The notes beneath the pieces are model-generated. The model made no database searches and had not been told where the DNA came from. It saw nothing but the letters and a program-made list of their open reading frames with translations. A stretch of 64,000 nt of DNA from Streptomyces finlayi (GTDB lineage Bacteria > Actinomycetota > Actinomycetes > Streptomycetales > Streptomycetaceae): assembly GCF_014216315.1 (NCBI RefSeq), contig NZ_CP045702.1:4960001-5024000 (forward strand), written 5' to 3'. The number at the start of each line of letters is the position of its first letter. The stretch's first letter is position 1. A program made the translations under genes and the position numbers. Shown piece after piece: positions 42,981 through 51,397 of the stretch.

Positions 42981-44089
42981 GCGGAGTTCTCCTCGGTGGG
43001 GTGGGGGAGAAGGGTCACGGAGGTGCCCTCGCGCGCGGAGCGGCGTGCACCCTCCAGGACGTCCAGGGTGGCCGCGGCCTGGAGAGCGGTCACCGGGTTC
43101 TCGCCGGTGCCGCGCAGGGCGGCGGCCACCGCCGCGTAGTACGCCGGGTAGTCGCCGGGAAGCGAACGGACCGGGGCGCCGCCGCCCGTCAGGGGCGACT
43201 CGCCCGAACCGAGCCGGCCCCACAGCTCCTGCGGCTCCTCGCCCCAGGGCTCGCCCGCGGCGGGGCGCAGGCCCTCGCGGAGGGCGGCCTCCTGCGGGTC
43301 CAGGCCGTACTTCACATACCCGGCCGCGGAGCCGAGGACACGGAAGCGCGGGCCCAGCTGGGCGGTCGTGGCGCTGACGTGGAGATGCGAGCGCACCCCG
43401 CTCGCATGCGTGATCGCCATGAAGGTGTCGTCGTCGGCCGAAGCGCCCGGACGGCGTACGTCGCACTCCGCGTACACCTGCACCGCCGGGCCGAACAGGG
43501 TGAGCGCCTGGTCGACGACGTGGCTGCCCAGGTCGTAGAGCAGTCCGCCGATCTCCAGCGGGTCGCCGGACTCGCGCCAGCCGCCCTTGGTCTGCGGACG
43601 CCACCGCTCGAACCGGGACTCGAATCGCTGTACGTCACCGAGCTCGCCGTCGGCGATCAGCCGGGCGAGCGTGCGGAAGTCGTTGTCCCAGCGGCGGTTC
43701 TGGAAGACGGAGAGCAGGAGACCGCGCTCGTCGGCGAGCGCGGCGAGCTCCCGCGCCTCGGCGGCCGTGCCCGCGATCGGCTTGTCCACGACGACCGGCA
43801 GGCCGGCCCGGAGCGCGGCGGTCGCGAGGGCGACGTGGGTCTTGTTGGGGGAGGCGATCACGACGAGATCGAGCTCGTCGGCGCGCGGCCAGAGCTCGTC
43901 GGACGAGACCGCGATCCGTACGTCGGGGAACTCGGCGAGGGCCTGCGCCCGCCGCTCCTCGTTCGACGTGACGACCGTGTCCAGGACCAGGCCCTCGGTC
44001 GTGGCGATCAGCGGGGCGTGGAAGACGGAGCCGGCCAGGCCGTATCCGACAAGTGCGACCCGGAGCGGGGCGTTGGGGTTCCCAGTCAT
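42977..44089 (-). CDS. Gfo/Idh/MocA family oxidoreductase
   Basis: A 370-residue NAD(P)-dependent dehydrogenase, probably acting on a sugar or inositol-like substrate. The Rossmann motif is ALVGYGLAGSVFHAPLI, and the conserved VDKPIAGTAAEARELA block supplies the catalytic Lys. ATG 44089 is chosen; a GTG three codons upstream is possible. It is coupled to the UPF0303 gene and divergent from a ROK regulator, which most likely controls it through the inverted repeat in the 56-bp gap. Confidence 0.93.
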   Translation of the reverse strand: MTGNPNAPLRVALVGYGLAGSVFHAPLIATTEGLVLDTVVTSNEERRAQALAEFPDVRIAVSSDELWPRADELDLVVIASPNKTHVALATAALRAGLPVVVDKPIAGTAAEARELAALADERGLLLSVFQNRRWDNDFRTLARLIADGELGDVQRFESRFERWRPQTKGGWRESGDPLEIGGLLYDLGSHVVDQALTLFGPAVQVYAECDVRRPGASADDDTFMAITHASGVRSHLHVSATTAQLGPRFRVLGSAAGYVKYGLDPQEAALREGLRPAAGEPWGEEPQELWGRLGSGESPLTGGGAPVRSLPGDYPAYYAAVAAALRGTGENPVTALQAAATLDVLEGARRSAREGTSVTLLPHPTEENSA

Positions 44090-44102
44090 GCCCGCCACTT
44101 AA

Positions 44103-44115
44103 GCAACGCTGTTGC
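44103..44115. promoter_or_regulatory. Inverted repeat between the oxidoreductase and ROK genes
   Basis: GCAAC GCT GTTGC is a perfect palindrome with 5-bp arms in the middle of the 56-bp divergent gap. It is a good candidate operator for the ROK regulator on both promoters. Confidence 0.6.
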
Positions 44116-44145
44116 CAAAGTGCAAGCGGTGGGGACAATGGGGTC

Positions 44146-45309
44146 GTGAACAGAAGCAATACCAGGAGCGGCAGCGGAGCCAACCTCCCGACACTGCGCC
44201 ACCACAACGCCGCGCTCGTGCTGGACCTGCTGCGGGTGGCGGGCGAGCGCGGGATCAGCAGGCTGGAACTGGCCGAGCGGACGGGGCTCACCCCGCAGGC
44301 TGTCAGCAAGATCACCACCCGGCTGCGGGCTGAGGGGCTGGCGGCGGAGGCGGGCCACCGCGCGTCCACGGGCGGCAAGCCGCGGACGGTGCTCCGGCTG
44401 GTCCCGGACGCGGGGTACGCGGTGGGGCTCCACCTGGACCGCGACGAGCTGACGGCGGTCCTGGTCGACCTGGCCGGCACGCCGGTCGCGGCCCGGACGA
44501 CTCCTCTCGACCTCGGTGCCCCGGCGGGCGAGGTGGTCGCGGAGGCTGCGGAGGCTGCGGAGGCGGTACGCGGTCAACGGCCGGTGTTCGGGCTGGGGGC
44601 GGCCATGCCGGGGCCGCTGGACCACCGGGGCGGGGTGCTGCACCGGGTGACGGGCTTTCCGCAGTGGGACGGCTATCCGCTGCGGGACGCGCTGGCCTCG
44701 GCGACGGGGCTGCCGGTGGTCGTCGACAAGGACACCAACGCGGCGGCCCTCGGGCTGGCCCTGCGGGAGCCGGGCGAGGGCGACTTCGCGTACCTCCACC
44801 TGGGGACCGGGCTCGGCGCGGGCCTCGTACTCGGCGGTGAACTGCACCGGGGGGCGCGTACGGGGGCGGGGGAGTTCGGCCACCAGACGCTCCAGCTGGA
44901 CGGCCCGCTGTGCGAGTGCGGGGGGCGGGGCTGCGTCGAGGCCCTGTGCCTGGCCGCAGTGGCGCGCGGCGATGTCGCGGAGGCGGTACGGGTGCTGGGG
45001 GCGGGGGCGGCGAATCTGGTCGGCCTGCTCGACATCGACCGCGTCGTACTGGGCGGACGGATCGTCGCGGCGGACGAGGAGGCGTACGTACGGGGCGTCC
45101 GGGCGGTGATCGAGCACCGGGCCCGCCGCGACGGAACGGGTCGGCGTCCGACCCCGGTCACGGTCGCGGGCGGAGGCGACCGCCCGGTCGCGGAGGGAGC
45201 GGCCCAGCTGGTCCTGGCCCCGCTGTTCGGCCGAGTAACAGAACCGGGCCCGTGGCCGGAGGCCATGTCCTCAACCGCCGGACGGGCCGGGTTTGGCGGA
45301 CGGGCTTGA
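44146..45309 (+). CDS. ROK-family transcriptional regulator
   Basis: A 387-residue protein with a winged helix (LDLLRVAGERGISRLELAERTGLTPQAVSKI) and a ROK domain: AVGLHLDRDELTAVLVDL, DKDTNAAALG, HLGTGLGAGLVLGGE and the zinc-site region CECGGRGCVEALC. GTG 44146 is the start. The last about 15 residues (SSTAGRAGFGGRA) are encoded by a copy of the dispersed repeat, so the natural C-terminus has been replaced or extended. It is divergent from the Gfo/Idh gene and probably its regulator. Confidence 0.9.
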   Translation: MNRSNTRSGSGANLPTLRHHNAALVLDLLRVAGERGISRLELAERTGLTPQAVSKITTRLRAEGLAAEAGHRASTGGKPRTVLRLVPDAGYAVGLHLDRDELTAVLVDLAGTPVAARTTPLDLGAPAGEVVAEAAEAAEAVRGQRPVFGLGAAMPGPLDHRGGVLHRVTGFPQWDGYPLRDALASATGLPVVVDKDTNAAALGLALREPGEGDFAYLHLGTGLGAGLVLGGELHRGARTGAGEFGHQTLQLDGPLCECGGRGCVEALCLAAVARGDVAEAVRVLGAGAANLVGLLDIDRVVLGGRIVAADEEAYVRGVRAVIEHRARRDGTGRRPTPVTVAGGGDRPVAEGAAQLVLAPLFGRVTEPGPWPEAMSSTAGRAGFGGRA

Positions 45310-45569
45310 TTCTGGCCGGGCGAGTGGGGAAGTTTCGTTCGCCGGGAGCTTGAGAGCAGGGATGCGGGCACGATTCAGCCTGCCTGGCGTTTGAGGGCGA
45401 AGGGGTGCTGCGGACGCGCGGTGCCATCCCAGCCCGTCCGGCGTCCGAGGACGGACCGGTGCTGTGTGGGGCGGTGAGCGACACCTGAGCCCGTCCGGCG
45501 ATTGAGGACAAAAGGCGGTGCCCGCACGGGGCCGGGTCCGGAATCTCAGCCCGTCCGGCGATTGAGGGC
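45267..45569. repeat. Array of a dispersed Streptomyces extragenic repeat
   Basis: Five related units: an inverted copy GTCCTCAACCGCCGGACGGGC (45267-45287), then four direct copies of the form CAGCCCGTCCGGCGATTGAG plus GAC or GGC, at 45376-45399, 45430-45452, 45487-45509 and 45547-45569, spaced about 55-60 bp. Single copies also occur near 10336 and 60169-60244. The 45310-45693 gap otherwise holds only the promoter region of the next gene. Confidence 0.85.
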
Positions 45570-45693
45570 CAACGCTGGGCCGGGTACGAGGGCTCCGTAC
45601 GGGGGACCCCACCCGCATGTCGGCCCCCTTCGCCCGCGCGCGCGTGGCAACGTCGACGACCACCGCCCCGCGAGCAGCAAAGGGTGACCGACC

Positions 45694-46626
45694 ATGCCTC
45701 CCAAGCCCCCCGCCCGGCTCCGCGACGGCCGCGCCCTCATCACGCTCGGCACCCTCGGCCCCGCGGCCGGAATCGCCGCAGCAGCCGTCCTCCTCGTCGG
45801 AGCGGTCCCCGCGGGCGCCGCCGCGTCCTCCGTCAGCGCCGACCGGCAACCCGGCTGCGGTGACCCGAACTCCGACGAGTTCCCCATCGAGACCCGCATC
45901 CACGGCGGCCCGGACACGTACGCCTCCGGCGGCGGCTACGGGATCTGGTTCCTCGATCTGACCAACAACACCTCCGAGCCGTGCCGCGCCGTCCACCCGG
46001 TCCTCGTGCTGACCGATCAGGGCCGGAAGCTCGCCGCCGACCAGATCCAGCTGGAGTTCTCCGAGCGGACCAAGCGCGCCGGCCCCGACGTGGAGTACCG
46101 CGTCAGCTGGGAGACCACGGACCGGGACGAGCAGATCGGCGTCTTCGGAGGGGGTGGGGAGGACGAGGACTTCCCGGGTTTCACGGTGCCCGCCGGACGT
46201 ACCGTCACCGTCCAGGTCCGCATGGCCTTCACCTCCGACACCGAACCCGGCAAGGTCACCCTCAACGCCGCCGTCGTCCACCGGCACAAGGGCAGTGGAA
46301 GCGGCAGCGGCGACGGCGAGTGGATCGGGGAATCCGGCGGCTACCCCTTCGTCATCGTCGACGGCGACCCGGATGTCCATACGGATTCCGACCCCGGCGA
46401 CCCGGATGTCCATACGGATTCCGACCCCGGTGACCCGGACACCGACCCCGGCGACCCGGACACCGGCACCACCACCCCCCGTGACGCCGCCGGCAACCCC
46501 CTCCCCGAGCTGGCCCGCACCGGACAGGACCCGGTCCTCCCGCTCGGATTCGCCACCGGAGCCCTCATCATCGGCGGGGCGGCCGTCGTGACCCGCGCGG
46601 AGCGCGCCCGCCGTGAGCAGGGGTAG
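45694..46626 (+). CDS. Cell-wall-anchored protein with LARTG sorting signal
   Basis: A 310-residue surface protein. A signal peptide ends near VPAGAAASS, and a beta-rich extracellular domain (about 45-210) with one Cys pair follows. Next come an Asp/Pro/Gly/Thr repeat stalk (GDPDVHTDSDP twice and a shortened unit), the sorting signal LARTG, a hydrophobic span and a basic tail (RAERARR). LAxTG is the motif preferred by class E sortases, one of which is encoded at 37059. ATG 45694 follows AAAGGGTG. The ectodomain family is not recognised. Confidence 0.88.
   Translation: MPPKPPARLRDGRALITLGTLGPAAGIAAAAVLLVGAVPAGAAASSVSADRQPGCGDPNSDEFPIETRIHGGPDTYASGGGYGIWFLDLTNNTSEPCRAVHPVLVLTDQGRKLAADQIQLEFSERTKRAGPDVEYRVSWETTDRDEQIGVFGGGGEDEDFPGFTVPAGRTVTVQVRMAFTSDTEPGKVTLNAAVVHRHKGSGSGSGDGEWIGESGGYPFVIVDGDPDVHTDSDPGDPDVHTDSDPGDPDTDPGDPDTGTTTPRDAAGNPLPELARTGQDPVLPLGFATGALIIGGAAVVTRAERARREQG
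46363..46464 (+). repeat. 33-bp in-frame tandem repeat encoding the stalk
   Basis: Two identical 33-bp units beginning GGCGACCCGGATGTCCATAC (46363 and 46396) are followed by shortened units (46429 and 46450). They encode GDPDVHTDSDP and then GDPDTDP. Identical DNA indicates a recent duplication, so stalk length is likely variable between strains. Confidence 0.9.
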
Positions 46627-46677
46627 GCGCCACGACCGAACCCCGCCCCGTTCATATCGGTCTGCCACCATCGCTCC

Positions 46678-47451
46678 GTGGACTATCCGAACGACCAGGC
46701 ACCTGGCGCACCGATCCGCTCCGGCATCCCGGAGCACGGCCGTATCCCCAAGTACTACGCCGTCAAGGCCCATGTATCCGTCCTCATCGACGAGTTGGGC
46801 GAAGGCGGCACGCTTCCCACCGAGCGCGACCTCGCCCTGCGCTACGAGGTGTCGCGCGAGACCGTGCGGCAGGCGCTGCGCGAACTGCTCCTGGAGGGAC
46901 GGCTGCGCCGCCGCGGCCGCGGCACTGTCGTCGCCGGGCCCAAGCTGGAGCAGCCGCTGTCGCTCGCCAGTTATACCGAGGGCGTCCGCCGCCAGGGCCG
47001 TACGCCCGGCCGTACGCTCATCGGCCTCGACCGTTTCCCCTGCCCCGAGGCACTCGCCGCCGAGATCGGCGTCACCCGCGGCGAACCGGTCTGGCACCTG
47101 GAACGCGTCCTGCTCGCCGACGACGAACGGGTCGGCCTGGAGAGCACCTACGTGACCGTTGCCCGTGTCCCGCGTCTGGACACGGAGTTCGACCCCGACT
47201 CCTCCTTCTACGCCTACCTCCACGACCGCCTCGGCATCTCCTTCGGCGACGGCGACGAGCGCATCGAGACCGTGCTCGCCACCCCGCGCGAGGCCCTGCT
47301 GATCGGCACCCCGCCCGCCCTGCCGATGCTCCTGATCCACCGGGTCTCCCGGGACGCCTCGGGCCTCCCGCTGGAGCGGGTGCGGACACTCTTCCGTGGC
47401 GACCGGTTCTCCTTCACGACGCATCTGGGCAACCGGCCCAACCAACGCTGA
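46678..47451 (+). CDS. GntR/UTRA transcriptional regulator of the phosphonate cluster
   Basis: A 257-residue regulator. The N-terminal winged helix (LPTERDLALRYEVSRETVRQALRELL) and C-terminal UTRA ligand domain (VWHLERVLLADDERVGLEST, then RVRTLFRGDRFSF) place it in the HutC/PhnF subfamily. GTG 46678 is the start. It immediately precedes the phosphonate genes on the same strand, and a repeated operator-like motif precedes two promoters of the cluster, so it is the probable local repressor. Confidence 0.92.
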   Translation: MDYPNDQAPGAPIRSGIPEHGRIPKYYAVKAHVSVLIDELGEGGTLPTERDLALRYEVSRETVRQALRELLLEGRLRRRGRGTVVAGPKLEQPLSLASYTEGVRRQGRTPGRTLIGLDRFPCPEALAAEIGVTRGEPVWHLERVLLADDERVGLESTYVTVARVPRLDTEFDPDSSFYAYLHDRLGISFGDGDERIETVLATPREALLIGTPPALPMLLIHRVSRDASGLPLERVRTLFRGDRFSFTTHLGNRPNQR

Positions 47452-47493
47452 GCCGAAGTGGCCGATAGACGACGCACATTTGATAACGGAAAC

Positions 47494-47510
47494 ATAACGG
47501 GTCTGGTCCA
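47494..47510 (+). promoter_or_regulatory. Operator-like motif before the phosphonate catabolic operon
   Basis: ATAACGGGTCTGGTCCA is identical to the motif at 53338-53354. It lies about 75 bp before the FAD oxidoreductase start and just after a related ATAACGG at 47483. The GTCTGG-T-CCA core is half of the palindrome that is complete at the second site. Confidence 0.7.
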
Positions 47511-47585
47511 AGCTTGGGTGCTCGTTCACCCTCCCGTTGCCGCGCCGATTCGTTCGGGCCACCCGCCCCCAGGAGCGTGGCCGTC

Positions 47586-48710
47586 GTGAGAGTCATCGTC
47601 GTAGGAGCCGGCGTGGTGGGAACCATGCACGCCTGGCACGCAGTGAACCGCGGCCACGAGGTCGTCCAGATCGAGCGAGAGAGCGAGGCGCGCGGGGCAT
47701 CCCTTCGCAACTTCGGACAGATATGGGTCAGCGGCCGGGCGGGCGGCGAGGAGCTCGACACCGCCCTGCGCGCCCGTGAGCTGTGGGAGGGCATCGGCGC
47801 ACAGGTCCCCGGCCTGGGCTTCCGCCCCTGCGGATCGCTCACCCCGCTCCGTACACCCCTGGAACACGCCGTCGCCGAGGCGGCCGTCGCCCGCCCCGAC
47901 GCCGCGGCCCGCGGCTACAAGCTGCTCACCGCCGCCGAGGCCCGAGCCGTGAACCCGGCGCTGCGCGGAGCGTTCGAGTCCGCGCTCTGGTGCGAGCGGG
48001 ACGCGGCCGTCGAGCCGCGCACCGCCCAACTTGCCCTGAAGGAAGCCCTGCTGGCCTCCGGCCGGTACGCCTACCTCGGCGGCCGCGAGGTCCGCGAGGT
48101 CATCGGCGCCAGCGCGGTCCGCGACGACCACGGCGACGTACACACCGGCGACGTGGTCATCCTGTGCACCGGCGCCTGGCTCGGCGGACTCGTCCGCGAA
48201 CTGGCCGGACCCGACCTCCCCGTGCGCCGCGTCCGCCTCCAGATGATGCAGACCGACCCGCTCGGCGAGCCGCTCACCACGTCCGTCGCCGACGCCGACA
48301 GCTTCCGCTACTACCCGGCGTACACGAGCGAGGCCCTGGACGCGCTCAACGCCGGGCAGGCCCAGGAGCCCACCGCCGCCGAGCACCGGATGCAACTGCT
48401 CATGGTCCAGCGTCGCGACGGCGGACTGACCATCGGCGACACCCACGAGTACGAGCACCCCTTCGCCTTCGACACCGTCGAGGAGCCGTACGAACACCTC
48501 ACCCGGGTCGTCGAGTTCTTCCTCGGCCGCCCGCTGCCGAGAATCCGCCACCGCTGGGCCGGCGTCTACGCCCAGTGCACCGACACCAGCCGGGTCGTCC
48601 ACCGCCAGCGGGTACGCGGCGGCACCTGGCTGGTCACCGGACCGGGCGGGCGCGGGATGACCTGCTCGCCCGCCATCGCCGAAACGACCGCAGACGAACT
48701 GGGCTGGTGA
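47586..48710 (+). CDS. FAD-dependent oxidoreductase of the phosphonate-associated (TIGR03364/HpnW-like) type
   Basis: A 374-residue flavoenzyme of the D-amino-acid/glycine oxidase fold. The FAD motif VVGAGVVGTMHAWHAVNRGHEV is followed by RNFGQIWVSGRAGGEE. The C-terminal part has DGGLTIGDTHEYEH and VTGPGGRGMTCSPAIAE. GTG 47586 (AGGAG ten bases upstream) is the start. Relatives sit next to 2-aminoethylphosphonate transport genes, and some are reported to oxidise aminoethylphosphonate or its N-methyl derivative. Here it may generate phosphonoacetaldehyde, since no aminotransferase gene is present. It is coupled to the HAD gene by a GTGA overlap. Confidence 0.88.
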   Translation: MRVIVVGAGVVGTMHAWHAVNRGHEVVQIERESEARGASLRNFGQIWVSGRAGGEELDTALRARELWEGIGAQVPGLGFRPCGSLTPLRTPLEHAVAEAAVARPDAAARGYKLLTAAEARAVNPALRGAFESALWCERDAAVEPRTAQLALKEALLASGRYAYLGGREVREVIGASAVRDDHGDVHTGDVVILCTGAWLGGLVRELAGPDLPVRRVRLQMMQTDPLGEPLTTSVADADSFRYYPAYTSEALDALNAGQAQEPTAAEHRMQLLMVQRRDGGLTIGDTHEYEHPFAFDTVEEPYEHLTRVVEFFLGRPLPRIRHRWAGVYAQCTDTSRVVHRQRVRGGTWLVTGPGGRGMTCSPAIAETTADELGW

Positions 48711-49414
48711 GCACGTTGAACGGGAAGCACACCCACAACCTGGTCGTACTCGACATGGCCGGAACCACCGTCGCCGACGGCGGACTGGTCGAGCAGGCCT
48801 TCGCTGCCGCCGCCCAGCGGCTCGGCGTCGAACCCGGCTCCGTCGAACACGCCGAGCAGCTCGCCCACGTCCGCGCCACCATGGGCGAGTCCAAGATCTC
48901 CGTCTTCCGGCACCTCTTCGGTGTCGAGGACAAGGCCCAGCAGGCCAACACCGCCTTCGAGGAGGCGTACGGGAAGCTCGTCGACGGCGGACTCATCGCC
49001 CCGATACCCGGCGCCCGGGAAGCCATCGAGGAGCTGAAGGCCGAGGGCCGCACCGTGGTCCTCTCCACCGGCTTCGCCCGCCCCACCCAGGACGCCATCC
49101 TCGACGCTCTCGGCTGGCAGGACCTGGCCGACCTAACCCTGTGCCCCGCCGACGCGGGCGGCCGCGGACGCCCCTACCCGGACATGATCCTTGCCGCGTT
49201 CCTGCGCACCGGCGCCGTGGACGGCGTCCACGACCTCGTGGTCGCCGGCGACACGTCGTACGACATGCTCAGCGGCGCACGCTCCGGGGCCGGCCTCGTC
49301 GCGGGCGTCCTGACCGGCGCCCACGACACGGCGCGCCTGGAGCAGCACGGCGCCACCCATGTCCTCGGCTCGGTCGCCGAACTGCCGGGCCTGATCGCGC
49401 GGACCGAGGCATGA
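48707..49414 (+). CDS. Phosphonatase-like HAD hydrolase
   Basis: A 235-residue HAD-superfamily hydrolase. The nucleophile Asp16 lies in VVLDMAGTT, the loop matching phosphonoacetaldehyde hydrolase. The cap has RATMGESKISVFRHLFG, whose Lys63 aligns by eye with the Schiff-base Lys of PhnX (MGLLK in the Bacillus enzyme). The C-terminal acidic motif is VVAGDTSYDMLSGARSGAG. This supports C-P bond cleavage of phosphonoacetaldehyde to acetaldehyde and phosphate. It starts with GTG overlapping the oxidase stop and ends overlapping the ABC ATPase start, so the operon is tightly coupled. Confidence 0.9.
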   Translation: MSTLNGKHTHNLVVLDMAGTTVADGGLVEQAFAAAAQRLGVEPGSVEHAEQLAHVRATMGESKISVFRHLFGVEDKAQQANTAFEEAYGKLVDGGLIAPIPGAREAIEELKAEGRTVVLSTGFARPTQDAILDALGWQDLADLTLCPADAGGRGRPYPDMILAAFLRTGAVDGVHDLVVAGDTSYDMLSGARSGAGLVAGVLTGAHDTARLEQHGATHVLGSVAELPGLIARTEA

Positions 49415-50523
49415 CGGGCGGCGGCGCCGTCCGCAGCGGCATCCGGTTCGACCAGGTCACCGTCGCGTACGGGGGGAACGTCGTCCTCGACCGGCTCGAC
49501 CTGACCGTCGAACCCGGCGAGGTCATGGCGCTGCTCGGGCCCTCCGGCTCCGGGAAGACCACCGCGCTGCGCGCCGTCGCCGGATTCGTCCGGCCCGCCT
49601 CCGGGCGGGTCCACCTCGGCGACCGCGATGTCACCGCGCTGCCCCCGCACAAGCGCGGCATCGGCATGGTCGTCCAGCAGTACGCCCTGTTCCCGCACAT
49701 GCGGGTCCGGGAGAACGTCGACTTCGGCCTCAAGGCCCGCAAGGTCCACAAGTCCGAGATCCCGGGCCGGGTCACCGAAGCGCTCGAACTCGTCGGCATG
49801 GGCGCCTACGCCGAGCGATACCCGCGCGAGCTGTCCGGCGGCCAGCAGCAGCGCGTCGCCATCGCCCGCGCGCTCGCCATCCGGCCAGGCGTCCTGCTCC
49901 TCGACGAACCGCTCTCCGCGCTCGATGCCCGGCTCCGCTCCGGAATGCTCGCCGAACTGGCTCGACTGCACCGCGAGTTGCCGAACGTCTCCATCCTGTA
50001 CGTCACCCACGACCAGGTCGAGGCGCTGACGCTCGCCGACCGGATCGCCGTCATGGACAAGGCGCGGCTCCAGGACTGCGGTACCCCGCAGGAGCTGTAC
50101 CGCCGTCCCCGTACGGAATTCACCGCCTCGTTCGTCGGCAACGCGAATCTCCTTCCGGTGACGGTCGGTTCGGGGTCCGTGACCTTCGCGGGGAAGCGCC
50201 TGGAACTCTCCACGGGCGAGGCCGCCGAGGGCAGCACGGCCACCCTGTGCGTACGCCCCCACCTCGTCGGTCTCGGTGAGGGCCCCAACGCCCTCACCGG
50301 CACGGTCGCCGAGGTCCAGTGGCGAGGCTCCACACACCGGCTGTACGTCGACGTCGACGGCCACCGACTCAAGGCGGACGTACGGGAGTTGCGCGAGACA
50401 CCGGCGCTGGGGGAGGACGTCACGCTGCACTTCGCACCCGAGGACGCGGTACTGCTCCCGGGCGTCCGTCAAGCCCGCCCGGCTCCTGAGCGCGAAACGG
50501 TAACCGGAGGGGCCCGTGGCTAG
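49411..50523 (+). CDS. phnT: Aminoethylphosphonate-type ABC transporter ATPase
   Basis: A 370-residue ATPase of the MalK/PotA-like group with a C-terminal TOBE region. Walker A is GPSGSGKTT, the signature LSGGQQQR, Walker B VLLLDEPLSALD and the H-loop VTHDQVEAL. Its ATG overlaps the stop of the HAD gene, and its own end overlaps the first permease. The order ATPase-permease-permease-binding protein matches known 2-aminoethylphosphonate importers. Exact substrate is inferred from context. Confidence 0.88.
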   Translation: MTGGGAVRSGIRFDQVTVAYGGNVVLDRLDLTVEPGEVMALLGPSGSGKTTALRAVAGFVRPASGRVHLGDRDVTALPPHKRGIGMVVQQYALFPHMRVRENVDFGLKARKVHKSEIPGRVTEALELVGMGAYAERYPRELSGGQQQRVAIARALAIRPGVLLLDEPLSALDARLRSGMLAELARLHRELPNVSILYVTHDQVEALTLADRIAVMDKARLQDCGTPQELYRRPRTEFTASFVGNANLLPVTVGSGSVTFAGKRLELSTGEAAEGSTATLCVRPHLVGLGEGPNALTGTVAEVQWRGSTHRLYVDVDGHRLKADVRELRETPALGEDVTLHFAPEDAVLLPGVRQARPAPERETVTGGARG

Positions 50524-51397
50524 CGCCGTCGCCGCAGACATCCGCCCGGGCCCGGCCGGTACCCCCGCCCCGCGCGAGCGCCGTACGGCCTGGATCTGGG
50601 CGCTTCCCCCGGTGGCCGTCCTCGCCCTCGTCCTCCTCTACCCGCTCGCCCTCGTCGTCCAGCAGTCCGTCAGCCCCGACGAGGGCGGCACCTCACTCAC
50701 CCCGTACGCGGACGTCTTCGCCTCCGAGTCCTTCCGCTCGGCGCTCACCACCACCGTGTGGCTCGCCGTCGGATCGACGGCCGGCTGTCTCGTCCTCGGC
50801 TTCGCCCTGGCCCTCGTCATCGCGTTCGTGCCGTTCCCCGGCGGGAAGGCCGTCGCCAAGTTCATCGACGTCTTCCTCTCCTTCCCGTCGTTCCTGATCA
50901 CGCTGGCCCTGCTGTTCATCTACGGCACGGTCGGCATGGCCAACGGGCTCTGGACCGACGTCACCGGAGCGCCCGACGGGCCCTTCCACTTCCTCACCAC
51001 CCCGTGGGGCGTACTCCTCGCCGAGATCACGTACTTCACCCCGTTCGTGATGCGGCCCCTGCTCGCCGCCTTCTCCCAGCTCGACACCGCGCAGCTGGAG
51101 GTGGCGTCCTCGCTGGGCGCCCGCCCCGCACGGATCGTGCGGAAGGTGATCCTCCCCGAGGCCCTTCCCGCGCTCGCCGCCGGCGGCAGCCTCGTCCTCG
51201 TCATGTGCCTCAACGAATTCGGCATCGTGCTCTTCACCGGGGCGAAAGGGGTCACGACCCTGCCGATGCTCGTCTACGGCAAGGCGATCCTCGAATCCGA
51301 CTACCCGGCCGCCTGCGTCGTCGCCGTGGTCAACATCGCGATCTCGGTCGGTCTCTACGGCCTGTATCGGTTGGTGAGCCGCCGTGTTGGTGCATAG
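50516..51397 (+). CDS. phnU: ABC permease, aminoethylphosphonate type
   Basis: A 293-residue inner-membrane permease with about six spans and the EAA-like loop ASSLGARPARIVRKVILPEALP. The first span (IWALPPVAVLALVLLYPLALVV) follows a Pro/Ala/Arg-rich tail. GTG 50516 overlaps the ATPase gene and the 3' end overlaps the next permease. It forms the channel with that second permease. Confidence 0.88.
   Translation: MASAVAADIRPGPAGTPAPRERRTAWIWALPPVAVLALVLLYPLALVVQQSVSPDEGGTSLTPYADVFASESFRSALTTTVWLAVGSTAGCLVLGFALALVIAFVPFPGGKAVAKFIDVFLSFPSFLITLALLFIYGTVGMANGLWTDVTGAPDGPFHFLTTPWGVLLAEITYFTPFVMRPLLAAFSQLDTAQLEVASSLGARPARIVRKVILPEALPALAAGGSLVLVMCLNEFGIVLFTGAKGVTTLPMLVYGKAILESDYPAACVVAVVNIAISVGLYGLYRLVSRRVGA

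Noticed and set aside
45376..45569. Regularly spaced repeats considered as CRISPR
   Set aside because: Repeat copies diverge, include an inverted one, match dispersed copies elsewhere, and the spacing is not exact.
49174..50541. Minus-strand frame opposite the transporter ATPase
   Set aside because: Shadow frame; the plus-strand ATPase has every ABC motif.
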